Source: a candidate division TA06 bacterium SM23_40 (GTDB lineage: Bacteria > LJUI01 > SM1-40). Taken from it: DNA of 25,018 nucleotides. Under the pieces are notes generated by a model, which searched no databases, was not told the origin of the DNA, and worked only from the letters and a program-made list of their open reading frames with translations. The position numbers and the translations under genes are program-made. Where the stretch lies: positions 1 through 25,018 of the forward strand of contig LJUI01000031.1 in NCBI GenBank assembly GCA_001303705.1, given 5' to 3'. Positions 1 through 8,175 of this stretch are shown in pieces. Numbering within the stretch: position 1 is the first letter of the stretch; every line of letters begins with the position of its first letter.

Positions 1-948
1 GAATTCGAGCGGCCGGTCGTGGAGCTCGAGCGCAAGATCGATGAGTTGCGCTCGCTCGCCCGGGGTGAACGCCTGGAAGTGAGCGACGAGATCGCGCACC
101 TCCAGAGGAAGGCCGAGCGGCTTAAGAGGGAGATATACTCGAACCTGAACCGCTGGCAGCGTGTGCAACTGGCGCGCCATCCGGCGCGGCCGTTCACGCT
201 CGACTTCGTCAAGCACATGACGAGCAGTTTCATCGAGTTGCACGGGGATCGTCTATTCCGCGAGGATAAGGCGATCGTCGGGGGACTGGCGACGATCGAT
301 GGGAAATCGATTGTGCTCGTCGGCCACCAGAAGGGGCGGACCACCAAGGAGAAACTGGAGCGGAACTTCGGTATGCCTCACCCCGAGGGATACCGTAAGG
401 CCCTTCGGTTCATGCAGCTGGCGGCCAAGTTCAGGAAGCCCGTTGTCACTCTGATCGACACACCGGGTGCTTATCCGGGGAAGGGCGCCGAGGAACGTGG
501 GCAGTCAGAGGCCATCGCCCTCAATCTGAGAGAGATGGCCCTGTTGCCCGTTCCGATCATAGTGGTCATAACTGGTGAGGGGGGCAGCGGAGGAGCCCTG
601 GCCATGGGGGTGGGAGATCGGGTGCTGATGCTCGAGCAGGCGATCTATTCGGTGATCTCGCCCGAGGGGTGTGCTTCGATCCTCTGGCGCGACAGCGCCA
701 AGGCACCGCAGGCCGCGGAGGCCCTCAAGCTCACGGCAGAGGATCTGGCAGAATTCGGTGTGATCGACGAGATCGTTCGCGAGCCGGTGGGCGGAGCGCA
801 CCGCGATCCTGAGTTGGCGAGCCGGTACGTGAAAGAGGCGGTGATGCGCCATCTCTCCGAGGTCGAGCCGCTGCCGAGCGAGGAGCTGATCCAGAGGCGG
901 ATCAGCAAGTACGCGAAGATGGGGGAATTCGACGGGGGGAGACCATAG
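1..948 (+). CDS. accA: Acetyl-CoA carboxylase carboxyltransferase, alpha subunit (5' end off window)
   Basis: This is the alpha subunit of the carboxyltransferase that moves CO2 from carboxybiotin to acetyl-CoA to make malonyl-CoA, the first committed step of fatty-acid synthesis; it acts in the cytoplasm with AccD. Family landmarks seen are the GHQKGR segment, the [13 protein letters not shown] block, the IDTPGAYPG turn, the [10 protein letters not shown] oxyanion loop and [10 protein letters not shown]. The frame is open to base 1, and the residues read before the first GTG (at 19) match the N-terminus of E. coli AccA ([13 protein letters not shown] against FEQPIAELEAKID). The true start is therefore upstream and the gene is partial here. 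About 315 residues are present; the family norm is near 319. Identity is certain; the start is unknown. Confidence 0.97.
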   Translation, partial: EFERPVVELERKIDELRSLARGERLEVSDEIAHLQRKAERLKREIYSNLNRWQRVQLARHPARPFTLDFVKHMTSSFIELHGDRLFREDKAIVGGLATIDGKSIVLVGHQKGRTTKEKLERNFGMPHPEGYRKALRFMQLAAKFRKPVVTLIDTPGAYPGKGAEERGQSEAIALNLREMALLPVPIIVVITGEGGSGGALAMGVGDRVLMLEQAIYSVISPEGCASILWRDSAKAPQAAEALKLTAEDLAEFGVIDEIVREPVGGAHRDPELASRYVKEAVMRHLSEVEPLPSEELIQRRISKYAKMGEFDGGRP

Positions 949-1051
949 CGAGGTCGATCCGTCCGGATCGATCGAGCCAGGTGCCGAAGGGATCGGCCTG
1001 CGCGGCCATGCCACACGTCTCATGCCTCTCGCCGCAAGAGGAGTTGCCGAG

Positions 1052-1801
1052 ATGGATGACGAGGCGGCCACCTACGAGCTGGAAGGAGATCTCAGACACT
1101 TCGATCTGAGCGATGTGCTGCAGCTCATCGGGTTCGGGCAGAAGGAGGGTGCGCTGCGCATTCAGGGCGAGCGCGGCGAAGGCGTCATCTATTTCGACGA
1201 TGGAACGGCTACCCACGCGGTCGCCGGGGACCTCGTTGGCGATGACGCGATGCTCAGGATCGTTCAGTGGCGCGAAGGTCATTTCTCATTCGATACATCG
1301 GACACGACTGACCAACAGACGGTGCATCTCTCCATTCAACATGTCATTCTGGAGGCTGCTCGCCAAGTCGATGAGTGGCGAAAGATCGAGGCAGTCATTC
1401 CCTCGCTCGATACGGTTGTTGCGTTCATCGATGAACCGAGTGAGGGTGTGGAGAGCATAAAGCTCGAGCCTGACGAGTGGAAAGTGCTCTCGCTCGTCGA
1501 TGGGGTTCGGTCAGTGCGGTCGCTTGCGGAGGGGAGCGCGTTCTCGGAATTCCAGGCATCGCGTATCATCTACCGGCTCCTCACGTCCGGCCTCCTCAGA
1601 ATCGTCCCCGCTCAGGAGGCGGCTGCTCACGTGGGTCCTCCTCGTCCGGCAGCGGAGAGGAAGGAGACCGTTCAGCCGAAAAGTCCGGCGCAGAGGGAGC
1701 CAGAACGGAGAGAGGTTCGCGCCGATCGTGAGCGATCGGGCGCTGTGAAGCGGTTCCTGAGAGGGTTCGGGCGCTCGTCTAAGAACCGGGAGGGAATGTG
1801 A
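1052..1801 (+). CDS. DUF4388 (PATAN-type) domain protein
   Basis: This 249-residue protein opens with a DUF4388/PATAN-like domain at about residues 5-105, recognised from 'LEGDLRHFDLSDVLQLIG', 'GALRIQGERGEGVIYFDDG' and 'ATHAVAGDLVGDDAMLRIV'. DUF4388 proteins are usually linked to two-component and gliding/development signalling; no catalytic residues are known. A helical C-terminal segment (about residues 140-185, EWKVLSLVDGVRSVRSLAE) resembles the winged-helix-like unit often attached to this domain. The last ~65 residues are charged, Pro/Arg-rich and probably disordered. I chose ATG 1052 because AGAGGAG lies 8 nt upstream; the in-frame ATG at 1022 has no such site. Its stop overlaps the next start by 4 nt (GTGA), so the two are translationally coupled. 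The molecular role is unknown. Confidence 0.8.
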   Translation: MDDEAATYELEGDLRHFDLSDVLQLIGFGQKEGALRIQGERGEGVIYFDDGTATHAVAGDLVGDDAMLRIVQWREGHFSFDTSDTTDQQTVHLSIQHVILEAARQVDEWRKIEAVIPSLDTVVAFIDEPSEGVESIKLEPDEWKVLSLVDGVRSVRSLAEGSAFSEFQASRIIYRLLTSGLLRIVPAQEAAAHVGPPRPAAERKETVQPKSPAQREPERREVRADRERSGAVKRFLRGFGRSSKNREGM

Positions 1802-2292
1802 AGAAAGGAACCGTGCACGGCAGCCGGGGGAGAGTATCGAGGCGAAAGGGATCGACAACTGAGGACTCCTCGAGGGGCCTGGGGATAGCGGTAGAGGCCG
1901 AGATCAGAGTCAGATACGGCGATACTGACAAGATGGGCGTGGGCTACTACGGCCGCTATCTCGAGTGGTTTGAGGTCGGCCGAACTGAGTTCTTCCGCAG
2001 GCTCGGATTGACCTATGCTGAGCTGGAACGCCGATCGTTTTTTCTTCCTGTTGTCGAGGTCTACTGCAAATATCGAACATCAGTACGGTACGATGATCTG
2101 TTGAGGATACGAACGTCCGTCCTCGAGGTAGGCAAGGCCAGCATAACGTTCGAATACGAGATCGTACGCAATGGCGATACCGTACTGATCGCCACCGGGC
2201 ATACTGTGCACGGTTGTGTGGATGAGTGTGGAAAGCTGGTGCGGCTGCCCGAGGAGGTAAAGACTGCTCTGGCATCATTGAGCGGCTCCTGA
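1798..2292 (+). CDS. Hotdog-fold acyl-CoA thioesterase, YbgC/4HBT family
   Basis: This is a 4-hydroxybenzoyl-CoA thioesterase-like protein that probably hydrolyses acyl-CoA thioesters in the cytoplasm. The active-site segment is RYGDTDKMGVGYYGRYLEWF followed by the EVGRTEFF helix, parallel to E. coli YbgC YEDTDAGGVVYH...ERARTE; Asp44 is the expected catalytic acid. The second conserved stretch, YCKYRTSVRYDDLLRIRT, is also present. Length is 164 aa against about 130-140 for the family, because of a basic, low-complexity N-terminal extension of ~30 residues. The start is GTG 1798, which overlaps the stop of the preceding DUF4388 gene (GTGA). No better downstream start with a ribosome site is visible, so the extension may be real. 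Substrate is not predictable from sequence. Proximity to accA suggests, weakly, a link to acyl metabolism. Confidence 0.85.
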   Translation: MKKGTVHGSRGRVSRRKGSTTEDSSRGLGIAVEAEIRVRYGDTDKMGVGYYGRYLEWFEVGRTEFFRRLGLTYAELERRSFFLPVVEVYCKYRTSVRYDDLLRIRTSVLEVGKASITFEYEIVRNGDTVLIATGHTVHGCVDECGKLVRLPEEVKTALASLSGS

Positions 2293-2309
2293 TCGGCCGG
2301 CAGCGGGGC

Positions 2310-2325
2310 GGCCGGTCCACCGGCC
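2310..2325. terminator. GC-rich stem-loop after the thioesterase gene
   Basis: GGCCGG, loop TCCA, CCGGCC forms a 6-bp perfect stem 18 nt after the thioesterase stop. No T-tract follows, so it is at best a weak or factor-dependent terminator. Confidence 0.3.
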
Positions 2326-2421
2326 AGCACTGGCTCGTTGCAGGTGAGGTAGCTCTGGGAATCCACGGTCCGGGGGGCCTGCTCGTGGGAGCCCAGAGCT
2401 TAGCACGCGTGAGGGTGATGG

Positions 2422-3159
2422 ATGTCGGGTGTGCTCAACAGGCTCGTACTTTCCGGGGCGGGCTTCGGGACCATCGCCATCGTCCTCTGGATGTTCGTGC
2501 TCTTCAGGGTCGGCAGGGAGCCGGCCCGTTCTCATCGTGGCGGCCCCGGCTCTGTCTTCGGCAGCATCATTCTGCTCCTCGCCGCCCTCGCATCGAGCGT
2601 GGCCAGTTTTGGCGCCTACTGGCTCGCCTCGTCTCTTTCTGGCTATCAGCCGATCGACTCGGCACGACTCGTCGCCATCGTCGAATGTCACCCGAGCATA
2701 GACCCGCACTTCGATATGATGCTCTCCTACACGCCGGTGACCGAAGAGGCCGTGCAGGAGAGACAGACGTTCGGGCTGAAGGGGGATGCGTGGATGGTTG
2801 AGGGGATCGTGCTCGAATGGCACGCGTGGTCCCGCATATTGGGGCTCCGTGCATGCCACCGGACAGTGCGCGTAGCCGGGCAGTACGGGAGCGACTCGCT
2901 GCGAACGAGAGGCGGGAGCATTGCCGATGCTGCTGCGAAACCGGAAACCGGCACGTGGAGTCATGAGCTCGACGAAGAACATACATCCTTCTGGGGCCTG
3001 GTGCGCGACCTCGCGCTCTGGCTGCCGGGAGGTAGTGCTCACCATGTTCGCTCAGCCGCGATCGTCTCCGATTGGAATGCGACGTTCGGGGTCTATGTGA
3101 CGCGGTCAGGATATTCTGTTGCCAGAATCGATGAAGGGTTCATTGCCTGGAGCGCATAA
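2422..3159 (+). CDS. Conserved hypothetical protein with two N-terminal membrane segments
   Basis: I do not recognise a named family with confidence. The 245-residue product has two predicted transmembrane segments (about residues 6-27 and 44-68), which puts the remaining ~175 residues on one side of the inner membrane, probably the periplasmic side. That soluble part contains a conserved-looking stretch, FGLKGDAWMVEGIVLEWHAW, followed by ILGLRACHRTVRVAGQYGS, and ends in a short hydrophobic region near DLALWLPGG. I have seen similar proteins annotated only as uncharacterised or, without basis, as efflux-pump related. The start ATG 2422 is preceded by GAGGG with 6-nt spacing. It follows the thioesterase by 129 bp and precedes the subtilase by 50 bp on the same strand. 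Confidence 0.75.
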   Translation: MSGVLNRLVLSGAGFGTIAIVLWMFVLFRVGREPARSHRGGPGSVFGSIILLLAALASSVASFGAYWLASSLSGYQPIDSARLVAIVECHPSIDPHFDMMLSYTPVTEEAVQERQTFGLKGDAWMVEGIVLEWHAWSRILGLRACHRTVRVAGQYGSDSLRTRGGSIADAAAKPETGTWSHELDEEHTSFWGLVRDLALWLPGGSAHHVRSAAIVSDWNATFGVYVTRSGYSVARIDEGFIAWSA

Positions 3160-3209
3160 GACGCGAGCGCATAACACGATTGTGAGTCACATCAGGGGGT
3201 CGCAGAGAG

Positions 3210-5144
3210 ATGGAGAGGTTGAATCGGGCTGCAGCAGTCGCCTCGTTGTTTGTGCTCGTCGCGGTCTGGGTCGTCGCGTCCGCCTCCCGCCCGGATCTGA
3301 ATCCGACCGCTTCCAGCTCCTCGGGTCCAACGAGCATCACCAATTCGCCGAAGGTGACGGCGCGGGCCGACTTCTATCTAAATTCCCTTGAAGAGGACGA
3401 GCGGGCGAAGCTCTGGGTCTTCTTTACTGATAAGGGAATGGCGGATGAGGAGGAGCGCCGCGCTGCACTGGAGAGGGCCGAGCGCGGGCTGACGGAGCGA
3501 GCCAGGGAGAGGAGACTGCGATCGCGTCCAGCGGAGCGGATCGTTGATGAGTACGACATCCCTGTGTATGGTCCCTATGTCGAGGCGGTGACCGCGGCTG
3601 GTGGTGAGCTGCGCTCCGTGTCGCGGTGGCTCAACGCGGTGAGCGTCACCGTTACGCCCAGAGACGTTGATGCGATTCTGGATCTTTTGTTCGTTAGAGA
3701 GATAGATATCGTGAGGACGTATCGGTGGAGAGAGCCGGCGGTGGAGGCGCTGGAGGTAGGAGAAGGCCGCGAGGGTGTTCCCTCGCAGGTGGCGCCTTCG
3801 CTCCCGATGTACCTCGGGCCAGGCCAGGTCCTTGGACCGCAGACGTTCGACTACGGTCTGTCGAGCCGGCAGATCGAGCAGATCAACGTCGATGGTGCAC
3901 ACGAGGCAGGGTACTTCGGCTCGGGCGTGCTCATCGCCATGCTCGATACCGGGTACGAACGGCGCCACAAGTCGCTCCGCCATCTCGATCAGTATGGGCA
4001 GATCATCGATGAATGGGACTTCATCTACGGAGATGGAGATACGCGCTACAATCCCGACACCGACACCCTGGGGCGCACCCAGACCGACCACGGGACGAGG
4101 ATGCTCTCCCTGATCGCTGGATTCCGCTCCGCCCAGCTCATCGGCCCGGCCTTTGCCGCCGATTATCTGCTGTACGCCACGGAGATACTCGATCCTCCCG
4201 ATCATATCTACGAAGAGGACAACTGGGTGACGGCGTCGGAAAGGGCCGATAGCCTGGGCGCCGATATCATCTCGAGTTCTCTCGGATACCAGGAATTCGA
4301 CGACGGGCCCGATTACACGTTTTCAGACATGGACGGCAACACTGCGCTCACTACTATCGCGGCCGATATCGCAGCGAGCCGGGGGATCCTCGTCGCCAAC
4401 GCCATGGGGAATGTGGGCGGGTTCTCTCAGGACTTCATCAATGCACCTGCAGATGCGGACAGCATCTTGACCGTTGGCGGCGTGAATGTGGACAATACCT
4501 GGCATGATGAAAGCCTGACGGGTCCCACTGCTGATGGCCGCATTAAGCCCGAGGTCGTCGGACCCTATCTGGCGTGGGCGGCTGAGACCGACATATATGT
4601 TTCTTCTTACGAGGATTCTGTCGATGGCACGGCCGGGACATCAGTGGCCACGGCCCTCGTCGCTGGGCTGGCAGCGCTCGTGCTCGAGGCCAATCCAACA
4701 CGCTCGGCTATGGAGCTGCGCGAAGCGATCATGGACAGCGTCGGCGTAGCCGGGAACGACACCATGGGTTACGGGATTCCCGATGCGTGGGCGGCGATGA
4801 ACTACTATGGAGCCGTGCAGGTGCGTGAGGAGGAGGCTCTTCTCGATCTCTACCCCAATCCGTTCCTGCCCGGGGAACATCAGGAACTTATCATTCCCTT
4901 CCGTCTCCTTCACGAGACAGAGATCTCTCTCCGCATCTACAGCATCTCGGGCGAACTGGTGAAGGAGTTCTCCGATGGGGAACTGGGAGGAAGCCGGAAG
5001 CTGGCGGGCGAGTACGTGGAGGACGAGGCACTCCGCTGGGACGGCACGAGCTCATCCGGCAAAACAGTCGCCAGCGGGGTTTATTTCGTCATCCTCTCGA
5101 CCGGTTACGCCGATTCCGTGAAGAGACTCGCCGTCGTGCGTTGA
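3210..5144 (+). CDS. Secreted subtilisin-like serine protease (S8) with FlgD/T9SS-type C-terminal module
   Basis: This 644-residue exported protease has a signal peptide at about residues 1-26 (hydrophobic core AAVASLFVLVAVWVVASA), a charged prodomain-like region (about 50-200) and an S8 catalytic domain. The triad is visible: Asp246 in LIAMLDTGY, His294 in TDHGTRM and Ser478 in GTAGTSVAT; Asn401 in AMGN is the likely oxyanion residue. The usual Pro after GTSxA is replaced by Ala (GTSVATALVAG). The C-terminal ~95 residues start with LYPNPF and end in SGVYFVILSTGYADSVKRLAVVR-type strands. This is a FlgD-like Ig or T9SS type A sorting module; a similar one ends the propeller protein at 6584-8047. 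It is probably released or surface-anchored. The stop codon is also the first base triplet of a tandem repeat array. Confidence 0.93.
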   Translation: MERLNRAAAVASLFVLVAVWVVASASRPDLNPTASSSSGPTSITNSPKVTARADFYLNSLEEDERAKLWVFFTDKGMADEEERRAALERAERGLTERARERRLRSRPAERIVDEYDIPVYGPYVEAVTAAGGELRSVSRWLNAVSVTVTPRDVDAILDLLFVREIDIVRTYRWREPAVEALEVGEGREGVPSQVAPSLPMYLGPGQVLGPQTFDYGLSSRQIEQINVDGAHEAGYFGSGVLIAMLDTGYERRHKSLRHLDQYGQIIDEWDFIYGDGDTRYNPDTDTLGRTQTDHGTRMLSLIAGFRSAQLIGPAFAADYLLYATEILDPPDHIYEEDNWVTASERADSLGADIISSSLGYQEFDDGPDYTFSDMDGNTALTTIAADIAASRGILVANAMGNVGGFSQDFINAPADADSILTVGGVNVDNTWHDESLTGPTADGRIKPEVVGPYLAWAAETDIYVSSYEDSVDGTAGTSVATALVAGLAALVLEANPTRSAMELREAIMDSVGVAGNDTMGYGIPDAWAAMNYYGAVQVREEEALLDLYPNPFLPGEHQELIIPFRLLHETEISLRIYSISGELVKEFSDGELGGSRKLAGEYVEDEALRWDGTSSSGKTVASGVYFVILSTGYADSVKRLAVVR

Positions 5145-5370
5145 CCCATGTGCGGCGCTGACCCGCGTGCGGCACTGACCCGCGTACGGCACTGACCCAT
5201 GTGCGGCACTGACCCATGTGCGGCACTGAGTGGCGCGCAGCGCTGAGTCGCGACGAACGTTGAATCCTGCGCCGACGGACACTGAGTTGTACGTCGACTG
5301 GCGTTGAATCCTGCGCCGACCGACACTGAGTTGTACGCCGACTGACGGCGAGTCCTGCGCAGAGCAGGGC
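5142..5370. repeat. Compound tandem array: seven 17-bp units, then five 22-bp units
   Basis: Seven 17-bp units run from 5142 to 5260 (first five consensus TGACCCATGTGCGGCAC, the last two degenerate TGAGT forms), then five 22-bp units from 5261 to 5370. The first two pairs of 22-mers alternate two types (TGAATCCTGCGCCGAC... and TGAGTTGTACG...), which gives a 44-bp higher-order period. Almost every unit starts with TGA, and the first TGA is the stop codon of the protease. Units abut with no spacers, so this is not CRISPR. Function is unknown; a 3'-UTR structure or a slippage-prone minisatellite are both possible. Confidence 0.9.
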
Positions 5371-5404
5371 TGGACCGCGCGCAACATAGCCCTGGAGGTG
5401 CGTC

Positions 5405-5941
5405 ATGAAACAACTCCCGGGAATTACGATCTTCGGGGTCGTCTGCATCGTTCTCGGGGCGCTCGGGATCCTCTTCGCTCCGTTAATCTTGTCTGGACTG
5501 TACGGGGGACCCTTCTTCGTGCGGGGTCATTTCCCTCACCTGCATCGCATCTTCTCGGCCTGGCCCATGGCGGGCGGATACCTGCTCTCTACGAACGTGG
5601 TCGGGACACTGGGGTCGCTTGCCCTCCTCATATCCGGCATCGGCCTCCTCGCCCGTGCCGGCTGGGGCCGCATCCTCTTCTTCATAGTCGCTGTCATGAA
5701 GATCGCACTGGTGACCTTCAGCCTTCCACCGAACATTGTGCTGATGCGGAAGATGTACGAACCGCTGGGGAGTCCGGCCGTTATGTTGGGCACGATCGGC
5801 GGGATTGCGTACCAGCTCCTGAGGTGGATCGCAGTCGTGGTCTTCTTCGGCGTGGGCCTGTGGTACTTCAGCCGGTCGGTTGTTCGCGAGGCGTTTGAGA
5901 GCCGCGCTCTTCCCAGTGTTGGAAGTGCCCCTCCTGGATAG
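5405..5941 (+). CDS. Small integral membrane protein, four TM segments
   Basis: This 178-residue protein has no family I recognise with certainty. Four hydrophobic segments are visible at about residues 7-30, 57-83, 88-107 and 131-154, joined by short loops, with a hydrophilic C-tail (residues 155-178). The first loop is aromatic and His-rich (GGPFFVRGHFPHLHRIFSAWP), and the third contains MRKMYEPLG. The start ATG 5405 follows a strong GGAGG site 8 nt upstream. It lies between the tandem array and the tRNA-Asn promoter and is the last plus-strand gene before the tRNA. No catalytic motif is seen, so transporter, sensor or simple membrane-anchor roles cannot be separated. Confidence 0.75.
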   Translation: MKQLPGITIFGVVCIVLGALGILFAPLILSGLYGGPFFVRGHFPHLHRIFSAWPMAGGYLLSTNVVGTLGSLALLISGIGLLARAGWGRILFFIVAVMKIALVTFSLPPNIVLMRKMYEPLGSPAVMLGTIGGIAYQLLRWIAVVVFFGVGLWYFSRSVVREAFESRALPSVGSAPPG

Positions 5942-5959
5942 CGTACCGGGACAAATCGC

Positions 5960-5989
5960 TTGACACGGCGGCTCCGCGGTTGTTATATT
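5960..5989 (+). promoter_or_regulatory. Sigma-70-type promoter for tRNA-Asn
   Basis: TTGACA (5960-5965), an 18-bp spacer and TATATT (5984-5989, 5/6 to consensus) sit about 100 bp upstream of the tRNA gene. The perfect -35 box and the AT-rich -10 in a GC-rich stretch support the call. The predicted 5' leader is about 95 nt. Confidence 0.7.
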
Positions 5990-6090
5990 CCACGTGCGCC
6001 TCGGGAGCGGGCGAGGGCAGCAGGTTCGCCGCTCCTTTCATTCTGCGCCTCATTCGACACAAGATAGCGCAACAACAATACAGATCGCGC

Positions 6091-6166
6091 TCCTCGGTAG
6101 CTCAATCGGCAGAGCGGGTGGCTGTTAACCACTAGGTTGCAGGTTCGAGTCCTGCCCGAGGAGCCA
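6091..6166 (+). tRNA. tRNA-Asn (anticodon GTT)
   Basis: A full cloverleaf can be drawn. Acceptor TCCTCGG (6091-6097) pairs with CCGAGGA (6156-6162). The anticodon stem GGTGG/CCACT encloses the loop CTGTTAA with GTT at 6124-6126. The T-arm GCAGG/CCTGC has loop TTCGAGT. The discriminator base is G6163 and CCA is encoded (6164-6166). Its last 12 bases plus the next G (6155-6167, CCCGAGGAGCCAG) recur exactly at 10286-10298 and with one change at 8446-8458, which marks the 3' end as a recombination or integration target. Confidence 0.98.
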
Positions 6167-6255
6167 GCGTTTGGCATAATCGGAGGTAGGCCGTTTCGGA
6201 CGAGCGGTTCTACCTCGTTCTGTTGGTAGGACGGTTGATCTTCGGCATGGTGTCG
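6155..6255 (+). repeat. X repeat, copy 1 (starts at tRNA-Asn 3' end)
   Basis: These 101 bp, starting inside the tRNA acceptor, align without gaps to 8446-8546 with 86 identical positions. They contain a bulged hairpin at 6183-6216 (GAGGTAG-GCCG ... CGGT-T-CTACCTC) followed by a T-rich stretch, which could terminate the tRNA transcript. Between copies, all five changes inside the hairpin either fall in unpaired positions or keep pairing (G.U to A-U at 6190/6208; G-C to G.U at 6186/6213). Confidence 0.9.
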
Positions 6256-6583
6256 CCAGGCGAATGTCTAGCGATGTGGGACTGATGCGTTGATTGACGG
6301 TCGACTCGTGGGTAGAGAAGGCGATTTCCGGCATCCGGAGGCCAGAGAGCATGTGGCGACGATTTGGAAGGTCTTGTTGAATGGTCTGGACAACTCCATA
6401 CAGGTCGTGTACTCTTGCGGTGACGGAGGAGCGAGGACTTCTTCACTCATGGGTGGTCCTGATTGATAGGATGGCGAAGTTTGCTCCTGCATGTCGAGGT
6501 CGCCGAGCGCGCCGAGATGAGAGTACATCGTTGTGATGCTCTGGTCGGACGCAATCAGGATACGCAACAGAGGGAGGAGAAAG
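6167..6583. other. 417-bp non-coding stretch between tRNA-Asn and the propeller gene
   Basis: Besides the X repeat (to 6255) I see no convincing gene. Reading frames here have no ribosome site and no recognisable product. The last bases hold the GGGAGGAG ribosome site of the next gene. No clear promoter is visible. Confidence 0.6.
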
Positions 6584-8047
6584 ATGAGAACGATGACCGT
6601 TCTGCTTGCATTGCTGATTCCGCTCACCGCGGGTGCGCAGATCACGTTCGAGCGCACTTACGGCGGCACCTCGGGAGATGAGGGCTATTCGGTCCAGCAG
6701 ACGAGTGATGGAGGATATATCGTCGCGGGATGGACCGGGTTGTACGGTACGGGCTGGGACGACGCAATTCTGATCAAGACAGACGAGGCCGGCGACACGA
6801 TGTGGGTGCGCCCCTATGGTGGGCCCGACGGCGAGCTAGGCTATTCGGTTGATCAGACGGGCGACGGGGGGTATATCATTGCGGGATGGACAAGTTCGTT
6901 CGGTGCTGGGGCGCGTGATGTGTATCTCATCAAGACAGATGGCGTGGGGAACGCGGTCTGGGTGCGCACCTATGGCGCGCAGGAGCATGAAGAGGGCCAT
7001 TCTGTCGAGCAGACGTTGGACGGAGGGTATGTAGTTGCAGGATACACGCATTCGTTCGGGGCTGGCAACAACGACGTGTATCTCATTAAGACTGACAGCG
7101 GGGGGGATACGATGTGGGCGTGCACGTATGGCGGGTCCCTCGAAGACGAGGGCCATTCTGTCGAGCAGACGATGGATGGCGGGTACATCGTCGCGGGGCA
7201 TACGCATTCGTTCGGTTCTGGCCTTGACGACGTCTATTTGATCAAGACGGACGATCAGGGGGACACGGTCTGGACGCGGACGTACGGCGGTCCAGAACAT
7301 GATGTAGGATATTCTGTTGAACAGACGAGCGATGGGGGGTATGTGATCGCGGGCTATACATATTCGTTCGGTTCTGGCCAGGCCGACGTCTATCTGATCA
7401 AGACTGACGGTGCGGGGGACACGGTCTGGACACGGACGTACGGCGGGTCTGGTTGGGAAACAGGCTCATCGGTTGCGGAGACGGATGGTGGGGGGTATGT
7501 CATCGTAGGGAGGACGAACTCGTTCGGTGAAGGCGGCGAGCTGTACCTGATCAGGACTGACGGTGCGGGGGACACGGTCTGGACGCGCACGTACGGCGAC
7601 AGTCTATATGAGGCGGGCTACGCAGTCGAGCAGACGAGCGACGGGGGATATGTCATCTCAGGAGAGGCCACCTCGTTCGGCACTGGTGAGAGCGACGTGT
7701 ACCTTATCAAGACAGATGCCGATGGGTTGGTCCAGGTCAGTGAAGATCATGGTGAGATCCCTCGTCCGGAGTGCCAGTACTTGGCCCAGAACTATCCCAA
7801 CCCGTTCCGGACGAGGACAGCGATTACGTATGCGCTGCCTGATCAGCAGCCGGTCACGTTGGCGATTTACGACGTTCGGGGGGCGCTGGTGCGGGAGTTG
7901 GCTTCCGGAGCGGTCTCGGCTGGTAGTCACCGAGTGACGTGGGATGGGCGGGACGAGCGAGGGCTTGAGGCGGCGAGTGGGGTCTACTTCTGTCATCTGG
8001 AGACCCGCCATCAGTGTGAGACAAGGCGCATGGTCCTGCTACGATAG
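6584..8047 (+). CDS. Secreted seven-repeat, propeller-like protein with FlgD/T9SS-type C-terminal module
   Basis: This 487-residue exported protein has a short signal peptide (MRTMTVLLALLIPLTAGAQ). Seven consecutive ~52-residue repeats follow from Tyr26 to about residue 388, each on the plan YGG-x-GYSVEQTSDGGYIVAGYT-x-SFGxGxxDVYLIKTD-x-GDTVWxRT. Seven such repeats suggest a seven-bladed beta-propeller (delta-60/PQQ-like repeat type), probably binding or structural. The tail (about 399-487) begins with NYPNPF and ends SGVYFCHLETRHQCETRRMVLLR-like, the same module as in the subtilase at 3210-5144. ATG 6584 is chosen because GGGAGGAG lies 5-6 nt upstream and the signal peptide starts there; the in-frame ATG at 6533 adds a basic leader without a ribosome site. 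It is the only gene of inserted segment 1. Confidence 0.88.
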   Translation: MRTMTVLLALLIPLTAGAQITFERTYGGTSGDEGYSVQQTSDGGYIVAGWTGLYGTGWDDAILIKTDEAGDTMWVRPYGGPDGELGYSVDQTGDGGYIIAGWTSSFGAGARDVYLIKTDGVGNAVWVRTYGAQEHEEGHSVEQTLDGGYVVAGYTHSFGAGNNDVYLIKTDSGGDTMWACTYGGSLEDEGHSVEQTMDGGYIVAGHTHSFGSGLDDVYLIKTDDQGDTVWTRTYGGPEHDVGYSVEQTSDGGYVIAGYTYSFGSGQADVYLIKTDGAGDTVWTRTYGGSGWETGSSVAETDGGGYVIVGRTNSFGEGGELYLIRTDGAGDTVWTRTYGDSLYEAGYAVEQTSDGGYVISGEATSFGTGESDVYLIKTDADGLVQVSEDHGEIPRPECQYLAQNYPNPFRTRTAITYALPDQQPVTLAIYDVRGALVRELASGAVSAGSHRVTWDGRDERGLEAASGVYFCHLETRHQCETRRMVLLR

Positions 8048-8175
8048 TATCATATGACCCTGTGAGGCAGCAGATTGAGGCTTTTGCGGCAGTTTCATCA
8101 TGACTTCCGTGAGAAACGGTCCACTTTTGACATTGAGCTAACACGCCACATATCTCCCATGGGGTCAAATGATAC
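8047..8175. repeat. 129-bp segment bounded by 14-bp inverted repeats (MITE-like)
   Basis: GTATCATATGACCC (8047-8060) is the inverse of GGGTCAAATGATAC (8162-8175) at 13 of 14 positions. The left arm starts at the last base of the propeller gene's stop codon. The 101-bp interior has no ORF of note, and I see no clear target-site duplication. It could be a small non-autonomous transposon remnant or a long-range 3'-UTR stem. Confidence 0.55.

Noticed and set aside
505-1282. Large minus-strand frames opposite accA and the DUF4388 gene
   Set aside because: Shadow frames of GC-rich coding DNA with no recognisable product.
5142-5370. CRISPR array
   Set aside because: Units abut directly without spacers and no cas genes are present. 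The same holds for 24880-25018.
5052-5448. Overlapping minus-strand open frames encoding short peptide repeats
   Set aside because: They are translations of the 17/22-bp tandem array; the unit lengths are not multiples of 3, there are no ribosome sites, and they run antisense to the protease end.
6125-6352. Minus-strand frame ending in a LGQDSNLQPSG-like peptide
   Set aside because: This peptide is the well-known artefact of translating a tRNA T-arm in reverse; the DNA is tRNA-Asn.
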